DNA of 64,000 bases from Welwitschia mirabilis (Eukaryota > Gnetophyta > Gnetopsida > Welwitschiales), in assembly GCA_051453625.1 (NCBI GenBank), contig JBOZIK010000001.1:79942540-80006539 (forward strand), given 5' to 3'. Below the pieces are notes generated by a model. It saw only the letters and a program-made list of their open reading frames with translations. It ran no database searches and had not been told where the DNA came from. The translations under genes and the position numbers were made by a program. Below are positions 11,823 through 24,174 of this stretch, in pieces. Within the stretch, counting starts at the first letter, position 1; the number at the start of each line of letters is the position of its first letter.

Positions 11823-13025
11823 TGTTGTAATGTAAATTTATGCAATCTTGAAGTTTTTTAGGTAAACCTATAAATCAAATAACTTAAAAAACCCACACAC
11901 TAGTATAGATGAAAGTTCACCTGAATGCCATAATTCCAACAAAGGCACTAGTCTAAGAGTTAGAGAATTAATTTCCAATATATTTTTGGTCTTTTATCTT
12001 ATAAAAACTGGAAGTAAATAAATAAGTAAATGTAATGCAAGTGAATGAAAATGAAATGAAATCTCTTAGTTCCTAATCCTTCTGTCATAAGGACTAGTCT
12101 CTCTATAATTTAGATTAATTAAAAAGAGTATTTACTAGTTCTTAATCAACATAAACTATGAGATTTATCAAGTAAAATATAAAATGCAATGTGAAATAGA
12201 ATGGAAAAGCAATACAAATCTGATACTAAACAAGGTCAACCTTAACAAAGGTTACCCTTATGATGTAGATAAATCATAGAGTTATCACATTAAACTATGA
12301 TCAATATAAACCATAAGGAACATATAGAATTGAAATGAAATAGCAATTGTATTGATTTAAAAGGGTATTTGAATTAATTCAAAAACTTTTACATCCACTT
12401 ACAAATAGAATAATGGCACATCAATGGAAGAGACTCAGCCTAACACCAAGGAAACTCCTTTTTGTAGTTCTTGATGGACCTCTTATCCTTCAATCTTCCA
12501 TCATAAGTACATCAGATACAAAAGATGGAAATAGAAATAAAGGAGGGAAAGGGTATTTATAGTTTTATAATGAGGTTCTAGAAACATGAACCTAGAAGCT
12601 AGAAAAGAAACCATAACAACCCAAATGGGTTACTTGATCCCATTACAAAGATAATTCTTTTCAATCATACAAAAATAGTTGTTATCCTAACTGTCATGAG
12701 GATGACAAAGGGGACGTCACCCTATGTCAAGAGGTACATCGTCAACTTCATGCCTCACTATTTGCCTTGTAGCTTTTATTCATATCAGCAGTGCTTTCAT
12801 TTTGCCTATTATGGGGACAACATAGAGGATAAGATGAAGTCTTCTTCTAAATATGTAGTATCAGAATAAACCTAATAAACCATCCAAATATGCTAAAAAT
12901 CACATGTTTCAATAATCATCCTGTCAAATCTCCATAATCATCAGTATTACATCCAAACCTATGTAAATGTCCTGCAAAAGCACTTAAAATATACCATCAA
13001 ATTCCTATAAATTGGCATCATAATA
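11823..13025 (-). repeat. Athila-family LTR (3' LTR of composite)
   Basis: A 1.2-kb LTR, left edge TGTTGTAATG at 11823, right edge CATAATA at 13025 (on its own strand it starts TATTATGATGCC, TG decayed to TA). It aligns with the LTRs at 3001-4360 and 27282-28547. The palindromic motif is well preserved at about 12675-12712 (ATCC...GTCATGAGGATGACA). The purine-rich tract on the minus strand next to the LTR (about 13026-13038) confirms that this is the 3' LTR. Confidence 0.85.
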
Positions 13026-14600
13026 TAGCTCTCTACTTAGCCTTATCAGTCCTTAATAAAGTAAGTAATTAAGTAGATTACAAGCTAATTTGAGTAAGAT
13101 CAAACAATGCTAAAAAAATGTAAATTGAGTCCCATTAAATCATGTAAGAAATGATATTACAAACAGATAACTGATACTAATGCTAAAAAATTTCCCTAAG
13201 CCCCAACTTAGGAATGTCATTATAGAATAAATAAATGCTATACACATACAAAAATCATAAAAATGTAACTTTAATAGCTCGTGAAATAAAAATAAGTATG
13301 CTTATTACAAAAATAGTGATAATGGACTAATGTGACAGAGTTAACTAGTGCTATCTTTCAAAGAGTGATGTATTTAAGTTCATTAGCATCATCAAATGGG
13401 CAAAGGACAAGAGTGGATATATCATTTTTTAAATGATCTAAAACATGGTTATGGAAATACTTGTAAGTGTGCTGCTGGATCCTACAAGATAAAGTTCATG
13501 AATTCTCCATAAATTTATTCAAATAACATGAAAAACTAATCTAAATAACCCATCATTATTTTAGATCGTGAAAGCTTGGAATATGAAAAATTTATGCTCA
13601 AAATTATAGAATAATGCCCAAAAAGATGTTTTACCCCCTAAAGAAGAAGTAAGACATCACAAATTACACCAATAAGTAAGGGAGGAGTGTCATCCCCTCT
13701 GTCATTAGGATGATAGGTATGGGATGACAGTTATCAAATAAGTTATTTGGAGGAAAAAGTAAAATTAGAAAAATCTAAAAAATAAAAAAACACATAAAAA
13801 CATAGAAAGAAAAGAGAAAATAAAGAAAAAGTTAAGAAACAGGCTGAAGAATATCCTTATGATGTAAAATAAAAAGGTGAAAGTAGGAAAAAGTGCACTA
13901 AGTAGAAATAACCAATGCTCAAAGACTTCTTAAATCTGCCTGAACTCATGGAAAAGAAGAACTAGACTTCATCAGATCATAGATACTTGTCAAAAAGAAA
14001 ACAATAAACTTATAGAGAAATTATGGATAAATATCAACAAGAAACTACAAAATGATTAGATCCATAATATGATGCTGAAAAAGTATGGAAAATGACTTTG
14101 AAAAATCCATCAAAATAACTAAAGAAAAACAAAAATAAAAATGGAAAACTAGGAATATGAATAATATTGCTTTCTTATCCTAAATTCTAACCTAACAAAT
14201 TCCCTTACAAACAATCGTAAAATCACATGATAAGGATGCATGACAAAATGTAAAAATTCATAAATATTTACTCAAATAGGTAATGATTGAGTACGCTAAT
14301 GTTGTTAAATAATAAATGATAAGATAAAAAGCTATTAAAATGGGAACTTATAAGCTATCATATCAAAACAATACTAAAATCCAAAAAGTAGAGTGATCAT
14401 GTGAAATTAATAGAAATAAATAAAGAAAAATGAGTCTAGAAAACAAGCAATACCTCTAATGATACTAGGGATACCACTGATCTTATAGCCTTGCAATGTA
14501 ATTTTTTTCATGATGAGGGAGTGCAACCACTGTTAGAGGAGTAAGAACGTCCATAGCATAGTCAACTAACCCCCTAGTGGAGTTTCCACAACTATCATAT
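13026..14600 (-). mobile_element. Athila composite: 3' internal non-coding region
   Basis: No coding frame is supported. The first 60 bases match the end of the plus-strand Athila internal region at about 56865-56889 (AATAAGGCTAAG on the element strand). The rest matches about 53340-54900 of that element and 4740-6430 of the outer one. It lacks the 3' ORF of the plus-strand Athila. The GTCATCC motif is clear at 13688-13735, and the GAGTGCAACCAC block is at about 14520. Confidence 0.72.
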
Positions 14601-16731
14601 CACACTACCAAAGGTCCCTCTCAAAAATAGTTTCTCCAGTGCACTTGTAGTAGGACATCATAAGGGCCATGTTATGAGATATAACATGAAATAGCATGGT
14701 CTATATTTTATTTCTTGCTTATTTTTCTTGCATTTTTTTCTTTTTTTTGATGCATAAATTTCACATGATTAAATACTCATAATAATAAAGTTAAAGTGAG
14801 AAGATAAATAATAATCAAGATCATGCTATAACAACTAATTAATCATACTATTGAAAGAAAACAAAAGAACTAAAGCATCTTCCTTTAAAATGAAGTTCAT
14901 AGACATATGAATGTCTAAATATTAAATGAAGCCAATCTTATTATTTAAAATGCTCAGATAAAATATTTAATAATTATTGTAACTTTATAAAGTAAAACAT
15001 TAGTCAAGTGAAATATGTTCAGGTGATAGCATGATGTTTATCAAAAGAATCGGCTAAAGAAGAATTTAGATAATGGTAGGGGAAAAATTCCAACACAAGT
15101 ACTTCTATCATGTTCAAGGTTAATTAATAGATAGTTCAATGATTCTTAACCTTTTATCCATTAACTTCTAAACTTCCCAAGTGTTTAAGTTGAAAGTGTC
15201 AATAGAGTCATTTATATATATTTCAATAATTCTTTAACCTTTTATTCATTAAATTATGAATTTCCCAAGTGTTTAGGTTGGAAGTTTCAAACAGAGCCAT
15301 TTAAAATGTACTTTTTTAAAAGATAAAAACCTAATCATTAAGAAGTTTAACTGGTTATGTAAAAAGTACACTCCGTTATTGTATTTTCTAGAAAAATAAG
15401 GGCCAAATCAAATAAAAACCAATTGATAAAACATAAAGGGTATGTAGTCATTTTGAAGTAAAATCAATTGGAGATAAAGAAAGTAAAATGATAAAAATTT
15501 GATAGCACAATTTTAGAATTAAAATAAGAGATAAAGAAGTGATTAATTTCATCGCCAAAAAATCTCTTATAAAAATAGTATAAAGCATGAGTATCATTAT
15601 ATAATCCATTCAATATACTACTCAGAGAATGGATCTAAGAAATATTTAAGGGTTTTTGATAATGTTTAATGAGACTAAGAAGTTCCTTAAGATTTAACTT
15701 TAAGCATGAATTATCATCAAGAAGATAAGGCTTATCCCAATGAAAGACTCCAAGATATTTTAAGTTAAACTTTTAAAAAGAATAACCATTAAAAACATAA
15801 GGTATAGTTAACTTGATAGAAAAAGGATAAATGTTACTTTGAGGATCACATGAATGTTTAAAAGGAAGAGATTGAGGGATAGGAAAAATAAACTCTTCAA
15901 AGTAATGGATGTTATGATTGTCAAGAAAAGGAACATAGACTTGAGAATTATATGAAGGTATAATTGGAAGAGATGGAAAAAGGTTATTATTATCAAGGTT
16001 ATGAGGTAATATGAAGGTGGAAGCAGAAGTGAAAGGAGGAGTAGAGAGAAGGATGTGATTTGAAATTATACATGAAGGCATAAATGGGAAGAATGTAGAA
16101 ATATAGATAGAATTAACAAGTTTATTTTTTATAAAGTTTAAATAAATCTCTATGGGTCCTTCATTTATATTAATTTCTTTACTAGTATCCATGTCATCAT
16201 GTGGTTGGATTATTTCTATACTTTCCTAATATTTGTTTGTGACTATATCTTTCTTCTCTTATTGAAGAATACTTTCATTCTCTAAATGATTAGATTCATC
16301 AAAAAGATTATCAAGGGAAATAAAAGCATCATCTTCATCATTGATTGAAAAGTTTTTATTTTTCTCATGCTTAGATTCTTTATCTAATATAAATGAATAG
16401 TAAAAATATAATCTAATATCTCAATATCATCATCTCATGAATGGTAATATTCACACCAATTGTGGAAATATTGAGTTGTACTATTATTGTCTCCCTTTTG
16501 CTTATCTTCTAATGAGTAGGATGTTGAAGTTTGATTCACAATTCCATCTTCACTTTGAAAGTAAGAATTATCATTATCAATGGTTCCTATGTTTTCTTCA
16601 TTTTTCTCAAGGTAGGATAAAGTAGGATAGTTGTGAGGATGTTGCATTGTAAAAGATCCTTGAATATGTAATAGTAATTGTTGCAAGTTTTCAACTAATT
16701 TTTTCAAGTTCTTATTGGTATTTTTTTGGTT
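14601..16731 (-). mobile_element. Non-autonomous Athila internal region (copy 2)
   Basis: Collinear with 1-2060 and with 24175-25925. It includes the hairpin block (about 14875-14930), the segment shared with the end of integrase (about 15060-15370), and the lineage-specific ORF. About 15135-15221 is followed by a diverged tandem copy of itself at 15222-15304 (period 87 bases), not present in the other copies. It stops at a 100-N gap. Confidence 0.72.
15773..16707 (-). pseudogene. Coiled-coil / Ser-Pro-rich ORF of the non-autonomous Athila (copy 2)
   Basis: This is the best-preserved copy of the protein. Two open stretches in the same direction, of 90 codons (16707 to 16435) and 139 codons (16192 to 15773), are separated by a broken interval. 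The first begins MKKLVENLQQLLLHIQ, the end of a heptad-like helix that in copy 3 extends upstream, then turns acidic and Asn/Ser-rich. The second starts MDTSKEININEGPIEIY and is rich in Pro, Phe, Asn and Ser (several FP, IPxS motifs). I recognise no enzyme motif and no CCHC knuckle. A gag-like structural role or a novel accessory protein are both possible. The upstream part is lost in the gap at 16732. Confidence 0.55.
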
Positions 16732-16831
16732 NNNNNNNNNNNNNNNNNNNNNNNNNNNNNNNNNNNNNNNNNNNNNNNNNNNNNNNNNNNNNNNNNNNNN
16801 NNNNNNNNNNNNNNNNNNNNNNNNNNNNNNN
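16732..16831. other. Assembly gap (100 N)
   Basis: A run of exactly 100 N, which usually stands for unknown length. The right flank (16832 on) repeats sequence homologous to about 14897 on the left side, so the two sides are not one continuous Athila copy. Confidence 0.95.
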
Positions 16832-17885
16832 AGACATACAAATATCTGAAGTTAAGATGAAGTCAATCTTATCATTGAAAATGCCCAAGTAAAATATTAC
16901 TAATCATGAAAACTTCATAAGTAAATATATATGTCAAGTTAAAGATATTTAATAATAACATGATGTTTATCTAATGGATGAGTTAAGAAAGAATTTAGAT
17001 AATGCCAAAAGGAAGGTCCTCCTCATGAATAGAAGCTTCCAAAATAAGTGCTTCTATCATGTTCAAGGTTTTATCCGGAGATGACTTATAAATTTTTAAC
17101 CTTTATCCATTAACATTTTGGATTTCTCTATTGTTTAGATCAAATATTTCAACTGATCCATTTGAGTGTACATTTTTTATAAGATAAAAAATTAACCATT
17201 TAAAGGTTAATTTCTTATGCAAAAGATGTACTTGGGTGTTATATAGAGGAACAAGTTGACCAAGTTCAAACTATTTATGAATAATATTTTTGTCATATCT
17301 AAACTTGGCTTGAGTTTTATGAATGATTTGATGATATAAAGCATGATTAATTTTTCATCTAAATGGTTAAGTTAGGGTAATCAAATTTTAAGATTATCAT
17401 TCAAGTCTATAAGGTTAAGTTGATTAGTAGATAAATAAGAATTTTAGCAAACATCAATGGTAGTATACACACTTTACCATACACAAGTTCATAGGGTGAG
17501 AAACCTAGGGAATTTTACCAATTAATATGGTAATCCTAAAGAACATTATTAAGTTTAGAGGACCAAGTTTTCTTATTAAAAGGGACTAATTTTTAAAGCA
17601 TTTTTTTAATTTCTCTATTTGCATTTTCAACTTGATCATTAATTTAAGAATGATAGGCACAAGAACTTCTATGTTTAATGCCAATGGAATAAAGACATTT
17701 TCAAAAAAGGAAATTAAGGAAATGAGTTTCTTGATCACTAATGATAATCCATGTAAAACCAAATCATTGAAATATATGAGTTTGAACAAAGTTGCAAATG
17801 GTTCGGGCATCATTTTTAGTAGTAGGAACAACTTCAACTCACTTAGTAACATAATCTATAGCTACAAGGATATAATTTGTCTCAT
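16832..17885 (-). pseudogene. Athila integrase fragment, C-terminal half (extra copy)
   Basis: Minus-strand integrase core and C-terminal part of an autonomous-type Athila, with the 3' end of pol at about 16990-17060. On the element strand the block near 17745-17800 encodes an IISDQETHFLN-like stretch carrying the second catalytic Asp. The fragment duplicates 17986-18886 at roughly 80% by eye, too diverged to be the other haplotype of the same copy. It is cut at both ends by 100-N gaps. Confidence 0.75.
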
Positions 17886-17985
17886 NNNNNNNNNNNNNNN
17901 NNNNNNNNNNNNNNNNNNNNNNNNNNNNNNNNNNNNNNNNNNNNNNNNNNNNNNNNNNNNNNNNNNNNNNNNNNNNNNNNNNNNN
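17886..17985. other. Assembly gap (100 N)
   Basis: Exactly 100 N. It joins the end of one integrase fragment to the beginning of a homologous one. Confidence 0.95.
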
Positions 17986-19310
17986 AAAGAATCTAGATAA
18001 TGGCAAAAGGAAGGTCCTCCTCATGAAGAAGGGATTCTAAGACAACTGCTTCTATCATATTCAAGGTTTTATCAGGAGATGACTCATAAAGTTTTTATCT
18101 TTATTCATTATCTTTTTGAATTTTTTTGGTGCTTAGATCAGAGATTTATAAACTGAGCCACTTAAATGTGCTTTTTAGATAAGACAAGAAGATAACTATT
18201 TAGAAGTTAACTTATTGTACAAAATCTATACTTGACTGTTATATGAAAGAACAAGTTGACTAGGTTAAAAATATTTTTTAATATTATTATTATAATGTCT
18301 AAACTTATCTTGAGTTTTATGAAAGAGTTAATGATGCAATGTATGAGTACATTTTTCATATAAATGATTACATTGGGCTAGTTTAATTTTAAGATTATTA
18401 TTTAATTCAACAAGATTAAGTTAATTGGTGGATTGATAAGAATTAGAAACAACATCAATTGATAAAACACACATTTTATTGTACATAATTTCATAGGGTG
18501 AGAAACTTAGAGAGTTATTCTAGGTAGTATGGTATGCCCAAAGAAGATCATTAAGTTAGAGAACCAATTTTTCTTATTAATAGAGATTAATTTTTAAAGA
18601 ATTTTTTTATTTCTCTATTTGCATTTTTAGCTTAACCATTGATTTTAGGATGATAAGCATAACCAATTCTATATTCAACACTAATCGATAAAAGAAGTTT
18701 TCAAAAGAGGTAATTAATAAAATGATTTCTTTAATCACAAATGTTAATTCATGGAAAAGTAAATAATTAAAAAATATGAGTTTAAACAAAGTTGAAAGCA
18801 GTTCAGACATCATTTTTGGTAGTAGGAATAGCTTCAACCCACTTAGTAACAAAATTTATAGCTACAAGGATATAATTTTTCTCATGGAAAGGTGGTGTAA
18901 TTGGGCCTACAAACTCAGTTCCCCAATAATAAAAAGGTTCACATTTAAGTATGGGCTTAAGGTACATATCATGAGAACAAGTTAGGCTATCATAGCATTA
19001 ACATGCATCACACTTCCTAGAAAAGTCAAATAAGTCTTTAAAAAGAGTAGGCCAATAAAAACTAGAGTGCAGAAATTTCATGATGGTCTTTTGATCAAAA
19101 AAGTATCCTTCATATACCACACCATGGCAAAGTTTTAAGATTTCTAAAGTTTCCCACTTAGGTACACACTTACACATAATTTAATCTTTACAACATCTAT
19201 AAAGATGGGGTTCATTCAACTCATAGTTACCAATCCTATGAAGAAATGTTTTACATTGGTTATGGTTTCAATGCTAAGGAGTTTTCATAGTCACAAGGTA
19301 GTTCATGATA
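17986..19310 (-). pseudogene. Athila integrase (autonomous copy in composite)
   Basis: Read on the minus strand from about 19310: a zinc-binding remnant with CDACQ near 19000, then the core with GTEFVGPI (about 18905-18930; the first catalytic Asp of the usual DF-GP motif reads as Glu here), and the ICD motif region near 18740 holding the second Asp. The third-residue region (about 18640-18670, HPKING) is degraded. The C-terminus runs to about 18000. Integrase would process and insert the element cDNA. Stops and frameshifts are spread along its length. Confidence 0.78.
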
Positions 19311-19790
19311 TCAGCATATCAAGGAGCAAGATGAGAAGATGAGATAAAGATGTTTAATCGTAAAGAGTTCTTCATGAGGGAAGAAGTCATTAATAGGAGT
19401 TTCATCATGAGACTAAGAAAGTTGAGATAGATGATTAGTAATACTATTATTTTTTTTAGCCTTATCAATGATGGTAATATTAAATTCCTGTATGAGAAGA
19501 ATCCATCTAATAAGTATGGCACTAGAGTCTTTTTTAGTCATGAGATAGTGGATGGTTGCATTATTTTTATAACATTAATGTAAAAAACAATAAGATAATG
19601 TTAAATATTATCTGAGTAAAAGATAATGGAAAGCATATTTCTCTTAGTAGTAGTGTAATTAGATTGGACTTGGAATAAAGTTTTCCTAATATAAGATATA
19701 ACTTTAAAATCATTTTTATACTTTTGGCCAAAAACCCCTCCTATAGCAATGTTGCTTGAATTACATATAAGTTTAAAGTCTTTACTCCAT
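19311..19790 (-). pseudogene. Athila RNase H (autonomous copy in composite)
   Basis: Follows RT directly on the minus strand. It starts with a DFKLICNSSN block, where the usual MCDAS reads ICNSS, so the first catalytic Asp has become Asn. KVISYIRKTL and the TTTKRNMLSIIF block follow; the usual Glu of TTEKE is replaced. The domain end is broken by frameshifts near 19560. Inactive. Confidence 0.78.
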
Positions 19791-20850
19791 AAGAACTTCT
19801 AAAAATAGGTTTAAAAGAAATGTTTTATTTGAGGTTTCAAATATAAGTTGGCATAAATCATTCCAATTTAATTTAACATCTTTTTCAACTAGGGATTGAA
19901 GAGGTTTATAAATTATGGCATAATCATGAATGAATCGTCGATAAAAATCAGCATGACCAAGGAAAAATCTAAATTGTTTAACATTAGTTGCATGGCTAAG
20001 GTTTTTAATGATATTAACTTTTACGGGTTTCATCCTAATCTCTTCTTTTGAAATGTGATGACCTAAAATAATTTCATATTGAATAAGGAGAAAACTCTTT
20101 TCCCAACTCAAATGTAAGCCACTCTCAATACATTGATCTAGGACTTTCTCTAATTTCATTATAGTTTCTTTAAAAATATCACCAAAGATGAATAAGTCAT
20201 CCATAAAAATTTCAATAGAATCTTCTATCATATCAGAAAATATTCCCCTCATGGCTTGTTGAAAGGTTCTAGGGAGATTGTAAAGTCTAAAGGGCATTCA
20301 TTTAAAAGCAAAGGTTATAAAGATGAGGTGAAAGTGGTTTTAGTTTAATCTTCACTTGCTATATAAATTTGATTATAGACATTATATCCATCAAGGAAAC
20401 AATAGTAGGTATAACCTTGGATTTTATTAATTACTTGATCAAAAAGAGTAAAGAGAAATGATATTTTTTAGTGATCTCATTAAGTTTTCTAAAATCAATG
20501 GACATTCTCCATCACCCCGTTCTTTGGAACTACTATTAAAGGACTAATACAATCACTATTGGATATGGCATATATAATTGTAGCATCTATAAGTTAATGA
20601 TTTCATCTTTATCAATTAGTTTAAGGACCATATTGAGTCTTTTTTAGGGCTGCCTAATAGGTTTAGCATTATCTTCAAGGTAAATTTTATGTTAAACTAT
20701 GGAAAGAGGAATGGCAGCTAAGTATTTATGTGTTTAAGCAAAGGCATTTTCTTTCAAAATTAAGAGTGAGATCAAGTCGGATTCTTATTGAGGAGTAAGA
20801 AGATCACTCATTATCAGAGGTTACATTTTATTTTTAAAGAAAAATATATT
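19782..20850 (-). pseudogene. Athila reverse transcriptase (autonomous copy in composite)
   Basis: The open stretch 20297 to 19782 (171 codons) begins MPFRLYNLPRTFQQAM, the conserved MPFGLCNAPATFQ motif, then IEIFMDDLFIFGD with both catalytic Asp retained, GLHLSWEKS, ILGHHISKEEI and FLGHADFYRRFI, all in canonical order for the Athila lineage. The N-terminal fingers (about 20300-20850) are present but broken, with the PLVPKK-like region near 20520. RT copies element RNA into cDNA. It is the most complete catalytic domain in the window, but it is flanked by stops. Confidence 0.88.
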
Positions 20851-21510
20851 TTAATCCTTGGAATAATTTATTAAGCTCAAGGATGGTATTTTGGGTTGCC
20901 ATCCCATCTATCATGAGGATGACAGACATGGAACAACATGCTTCAAAAAGTTTTTCTACTAAATAAATATGTTGAATTTCTTCCCAATATATGTGTTCTT
21001 CATCCTCAGACTCAAGACAATTTATTTTAGTGAGGTAATCATATAAAGTTGGTTCATGTATCATGATTAATCTTTCTTCAATTGATCGATATTCTAAAAA
21101 CAAGGTTGGCTTCAATTCATCTTTAAAGTTAAACTCAGTTTCTATATTTTTTTTAGAAGTATTAAAAACTTTAATAATAATATTTTTGTTGTTAACATAG
21201 TATCTCATCATCCTAGATTATGTTGATGATGCAATGGGTATTTGTATAAAAGGCTCTTTCTAAAAGTAGTGGATATCCTCCATCATGTTCTATCTCAATT
21301 ATGACAATATCAATGGGGTAAAAAGATTCCTCAAATTGGATAACTAGGTCTTTGATAATTTCTAATGGTTTCTTGATTGAAGTATCAACTAATTTTAGGA
21401 TGACCAGCATAAATTCAACTTTGTTTTCTAACCCAAGTCTTTTACATATATGGAGAGGCATGATATTTACACTTACTCTGATGTCAATTAAAGCTTTTCA
21501 ATTTATTTCC
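20834..21510 (-). pseudogene. Athila aspartic protease and protease-RT linker
   Basis: On the minus strand the protease starts near 21500 with KALIDIRVSVNIMPLHI: the catalytic DxG reads Asp-Ile-Arg, so Gly is lost. It continues with KLVDTSIKKPLEIIKDLVI and HDGGYPLLL, the Athila flap and C-terminal motif, to 21213. A 125-codon acidic linker with a Glu-rich segment (LESEDEEHIYWEE) follows at 21211-20834. The palindromic GGATGAC motif of this family lies within this linker at about 20893-20925. The protease would cleave the Gag-Pol precursor. Confidence 0.82.
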
Positions 21511-22099
21511 TTTTTTTCTAAAGTAACACTTACTGTTATAGCCCTAGGGTCTTTCAATTTAAGAAATTTTTGCATGACTAGGTTGGAAAGATATTGGGTA
21601 AGAAAAACTTTAATAAGAATAAAACACTTTTTATTCTTCTTACTAAATCTTTTCATAACTTAGAATATTTAGGATTTTCTTGTAAGAGTTACCAAAAAGA
21701 TAGGTTGATGTTGATTTCTTGCATTAAAAATTTCAAGTCTTCATCAAAGATAGGATTCATATTCAATATATCAAGCCAAGGAGTGGATAGTTTCTTTCCT
21801 TTGTTTTTTTGTGAAATAGTTTTAGTGGAGGCCTTAGTAGATGATGTTGATGGAGGGTTGTATGAATATAAAATTTCTACATCATCTTCCTCATTTATTT
21901 CATTATTTTATAAGTTTAAACCTCATGGGTAGGAGGTTTTGTATCTTTTTCACTTCTTTTGACTATTTTCAAGTCTCTCCTAACTTCATTCGGGTGGGGC
22001 ACTAGTTGAGATGCAAAAGACCCTTGTGATCTTTGATTAGTAAAAATTATTTGTTAAAACACATTTACTAGGTTATCAATGTTACTATTAGTTTTCTCT

Positions 22100-23270
22100 T
22101 GCACTTTTCTCATCTCTTCTATGAATTCTCTAAGTGGATCATTTTGATTTTATTGAAAATTAGGTTGAAAGTTAAAATTCTTTAATTTACTTTTGAATCA
22201 TTTCCATTGAGGTTGTTTACCCAATCTTTATTAAAATTATGGCTAGCTTTTAAAGGTATTTGTTCTTTGGTTGAAGAAACACACTTCCTCAAACATTCTT
22301 TCCTTATAAGTTGGTAACAAAGGGCATTCTTTTATTGGATGAGAGTCATCTTCACAAATTTTACAATTTGAAGTTGAGTTTTCATTCTTTACCATCTTTA
22401 CATCAACTATTATTTGTGTATAATTCTCTAAAGTAGTAGTAAAATCTTTCATCAGGTTAGTTCAGTCCTCCCTTTCTTCTTCCTTATTATGTTTTACTTC
22501 CTTTAAATCTTTTAGAATTTGACTTATAGTGTAATTTTCTTTAGTGGATTTAGGCCAAGTTTGACTTATTTTTACCAAAATTTCTAATACACTCCATGCA
22601 TCATCTAGGTCTAAATTTAACAAGTTTTCTCCATAATAAAAATCTACTAGTTACTTTATTAAAGTAATCAATCCACTGTAAAAATAATCTACTAGATCTT
22701 TTTTAAAAAATTCATTAATAGGATTGGAATGACTAGCGATTATAAAATATTTATAGGCTGTTGCATAATCCTCATGAGGTTGTTGTTAAAAGTTGGTTAA
22801 TTCTTTTATTCTTTTCCTCCTGAAATTCTCACTCAAAAAAAAATTGATAAATACTTCTTGCACTTAACTCCAAGATTTAAGACTTTTATATGGGTTAGTT
22901 TTAAGCCAAACTCTTAGTCTTTCTCTAAGTGCGACTAAAAAAAAAATCATATAGCTATGGTCACTAATATGTTTCTTCCCATTTCTCGAGGTAAATACAA
23001 GTTATTAAATTTCAGCTAAATGTTAAAACGGATCTTCCTCTAGTTCCCCTAAAAAAGTTGGATAAGCACTTAAATTTCTTAATTATATATCATCTCTAAG
23101 AGGTAAATCAAAAGGAGTTTGAATTTCACATTTTCTATTTGCAATTAAATCTTTAAGAGTAATGTTTGCATTCAAGGAATAAGTTTCTATTATGATTGGA
23201 GTATTAAACGAAGTGATTTGCTTTTGTTTTTATGATGATTTTAATACATTTGACATATTCGAAGAAGAAA
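22100..23270 (-). pseudogene. Athila gag (autonomous copy in composite)
   Basis: The open stretch 22452 to 22243 contains a perfect CCHC knuckle, CKICEDDSHPIKEC (Cys-x2-Cys-x4-His-x4-Cys), encoded at 22324-22365, followed by PLLPTYKERMFEEV, also seen in the plus-strand Athila. Upstream, about 22460-22930 reads through frameshifts as the gag capsid-like region, with a RERLRVWLKTNPYKSLKSW block near 22900. Two direct features of gag are therefore present in order, capsid then knuckle. The start codon cannot be fixed. Confidence 0.78.
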
Positions 23271-24013
23271 AAATATGATCTACTTATACACTATAATTTT
23301 CTTTTGCAAAATCTAATTTTAAAATAATAAAAAAAGAAAATTCTTCCTTTGTAATTCTAGGAATTTATGTACCTAGGGTTTTCATACCTGAATTTAGCTT
23401 GAAGTTAAATAATCCTTCTCTGATGTTTTCTTTAATTAGCTTTTATTATCTCTGATATTTTATCTTTTCACCAAAATTTACCATGTCCATGCATGCTCAA
23501 TCAATAAATAGAAAATAATAGATCATCTTCGCATTATTATGGGAATGAGAGAAAGTCAGATGATAACAGTAACAGAACAGTGAAACTATGAAAATTTACT
23601 AACAAAAGAAAACTAGACTATCATGGGGATGATAGATAAAATAATATTTTATTTAAACTCATGGAAAAAGAAAATTTGAAAATTTGAAAAAAATACTGTC
23701 GGAAAAGGGCTATCATCCTACTTGTCATGGGGATGATAAAGAAGATAATAATATTTTTATTACTGAACTAAAAACAAAATAAAAATTATAACAATAAAAA
23801 ATAATTTTATAATTTTAAAACTATCATATCAAATGTCATTGGGAAAACTTAGAGAAGATAGGATCCCTAAAAAATAATAGAAAATAAAATTACGTGAAAA
23901 TAAATCTACTTTAAACTCTACTAGAAATATAACATTAATTCAAATAAATAACTTGAAAAAAAGATTCAAAATACTTATCTGATTAATGATAATTCTCTAG
24001 CACTTTGCGAGAT
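23271..24013 (-). other. Athila 5' leader with palindromic motifs
   Basis: Untranslated leader between the primer site and gag, no supported frame. It carries several copies of the family palindrome: about 23618-23640 (CTATCATGGGGATGATAG), 23708-23742 and a weaker one near 23820. Equivalent leaders are at 26560-27260 and 46789-47400. Confidence 0.6.
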
Positions 24014-24031
24014 TCCCTGACAATAGCATTA
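24014..24031 (-). other. Primer binding site (tRNA-Asp type), autonomous Athila copy
   Basis: On the minus strand TAATGCTATTGTCAGGGA, related to TGGCGCCGTTGCCGGGGA by seven transitions and no transversions. It is 3 bases from the LTR edge at 24035. Confidence 0.75.
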
Positions 24032-24034
24032 ACA

Positions 24035-24174
24035 TGTTGCCGTGTAAATATATACAATCCTAAAGTTCTTTAGGNNNNNNNNNNNNNNNNNNNNNNNNNN
24101 NNNNNNNNNNNNNNNNNNNNNNNNNNNNNNNNNNNNNNNNNNNNNNNNNNNNNNNNNNNNNNNNNNNNNNNNNN
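24035..24174 (-). repeat. Start of an Athila LTR running into a 100-N gap
   Basis: 24035-24074 matches the inner end of the family LTR (TGTT..., then CAATCCTAAAGTTCTTTAGG as at 27303). 24075-24174 is exactly 100 N. The sequence after the gap is internal DNA about 1.8 kb away from an LTR in homologous copies, so about 3 kb (rest of LTR plus 3' internal region) is probably missing here. Confidence 0.75.

Noticed and set aside
15808-15996. 62-codon hydrophobic minus-strand frame, also seen at 1135-1329
   Set aside because: It is the alternate frame of the Ser/Pro-rich ORF at 15773-16192; conservation in both copies follows from homology of the DNA.
21352-21932. Plus-strand open frames of 103 and 112 codons
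   Set aside because: Antisense to the minus-strand Athila protease and gag-protease spacer; no independent support.
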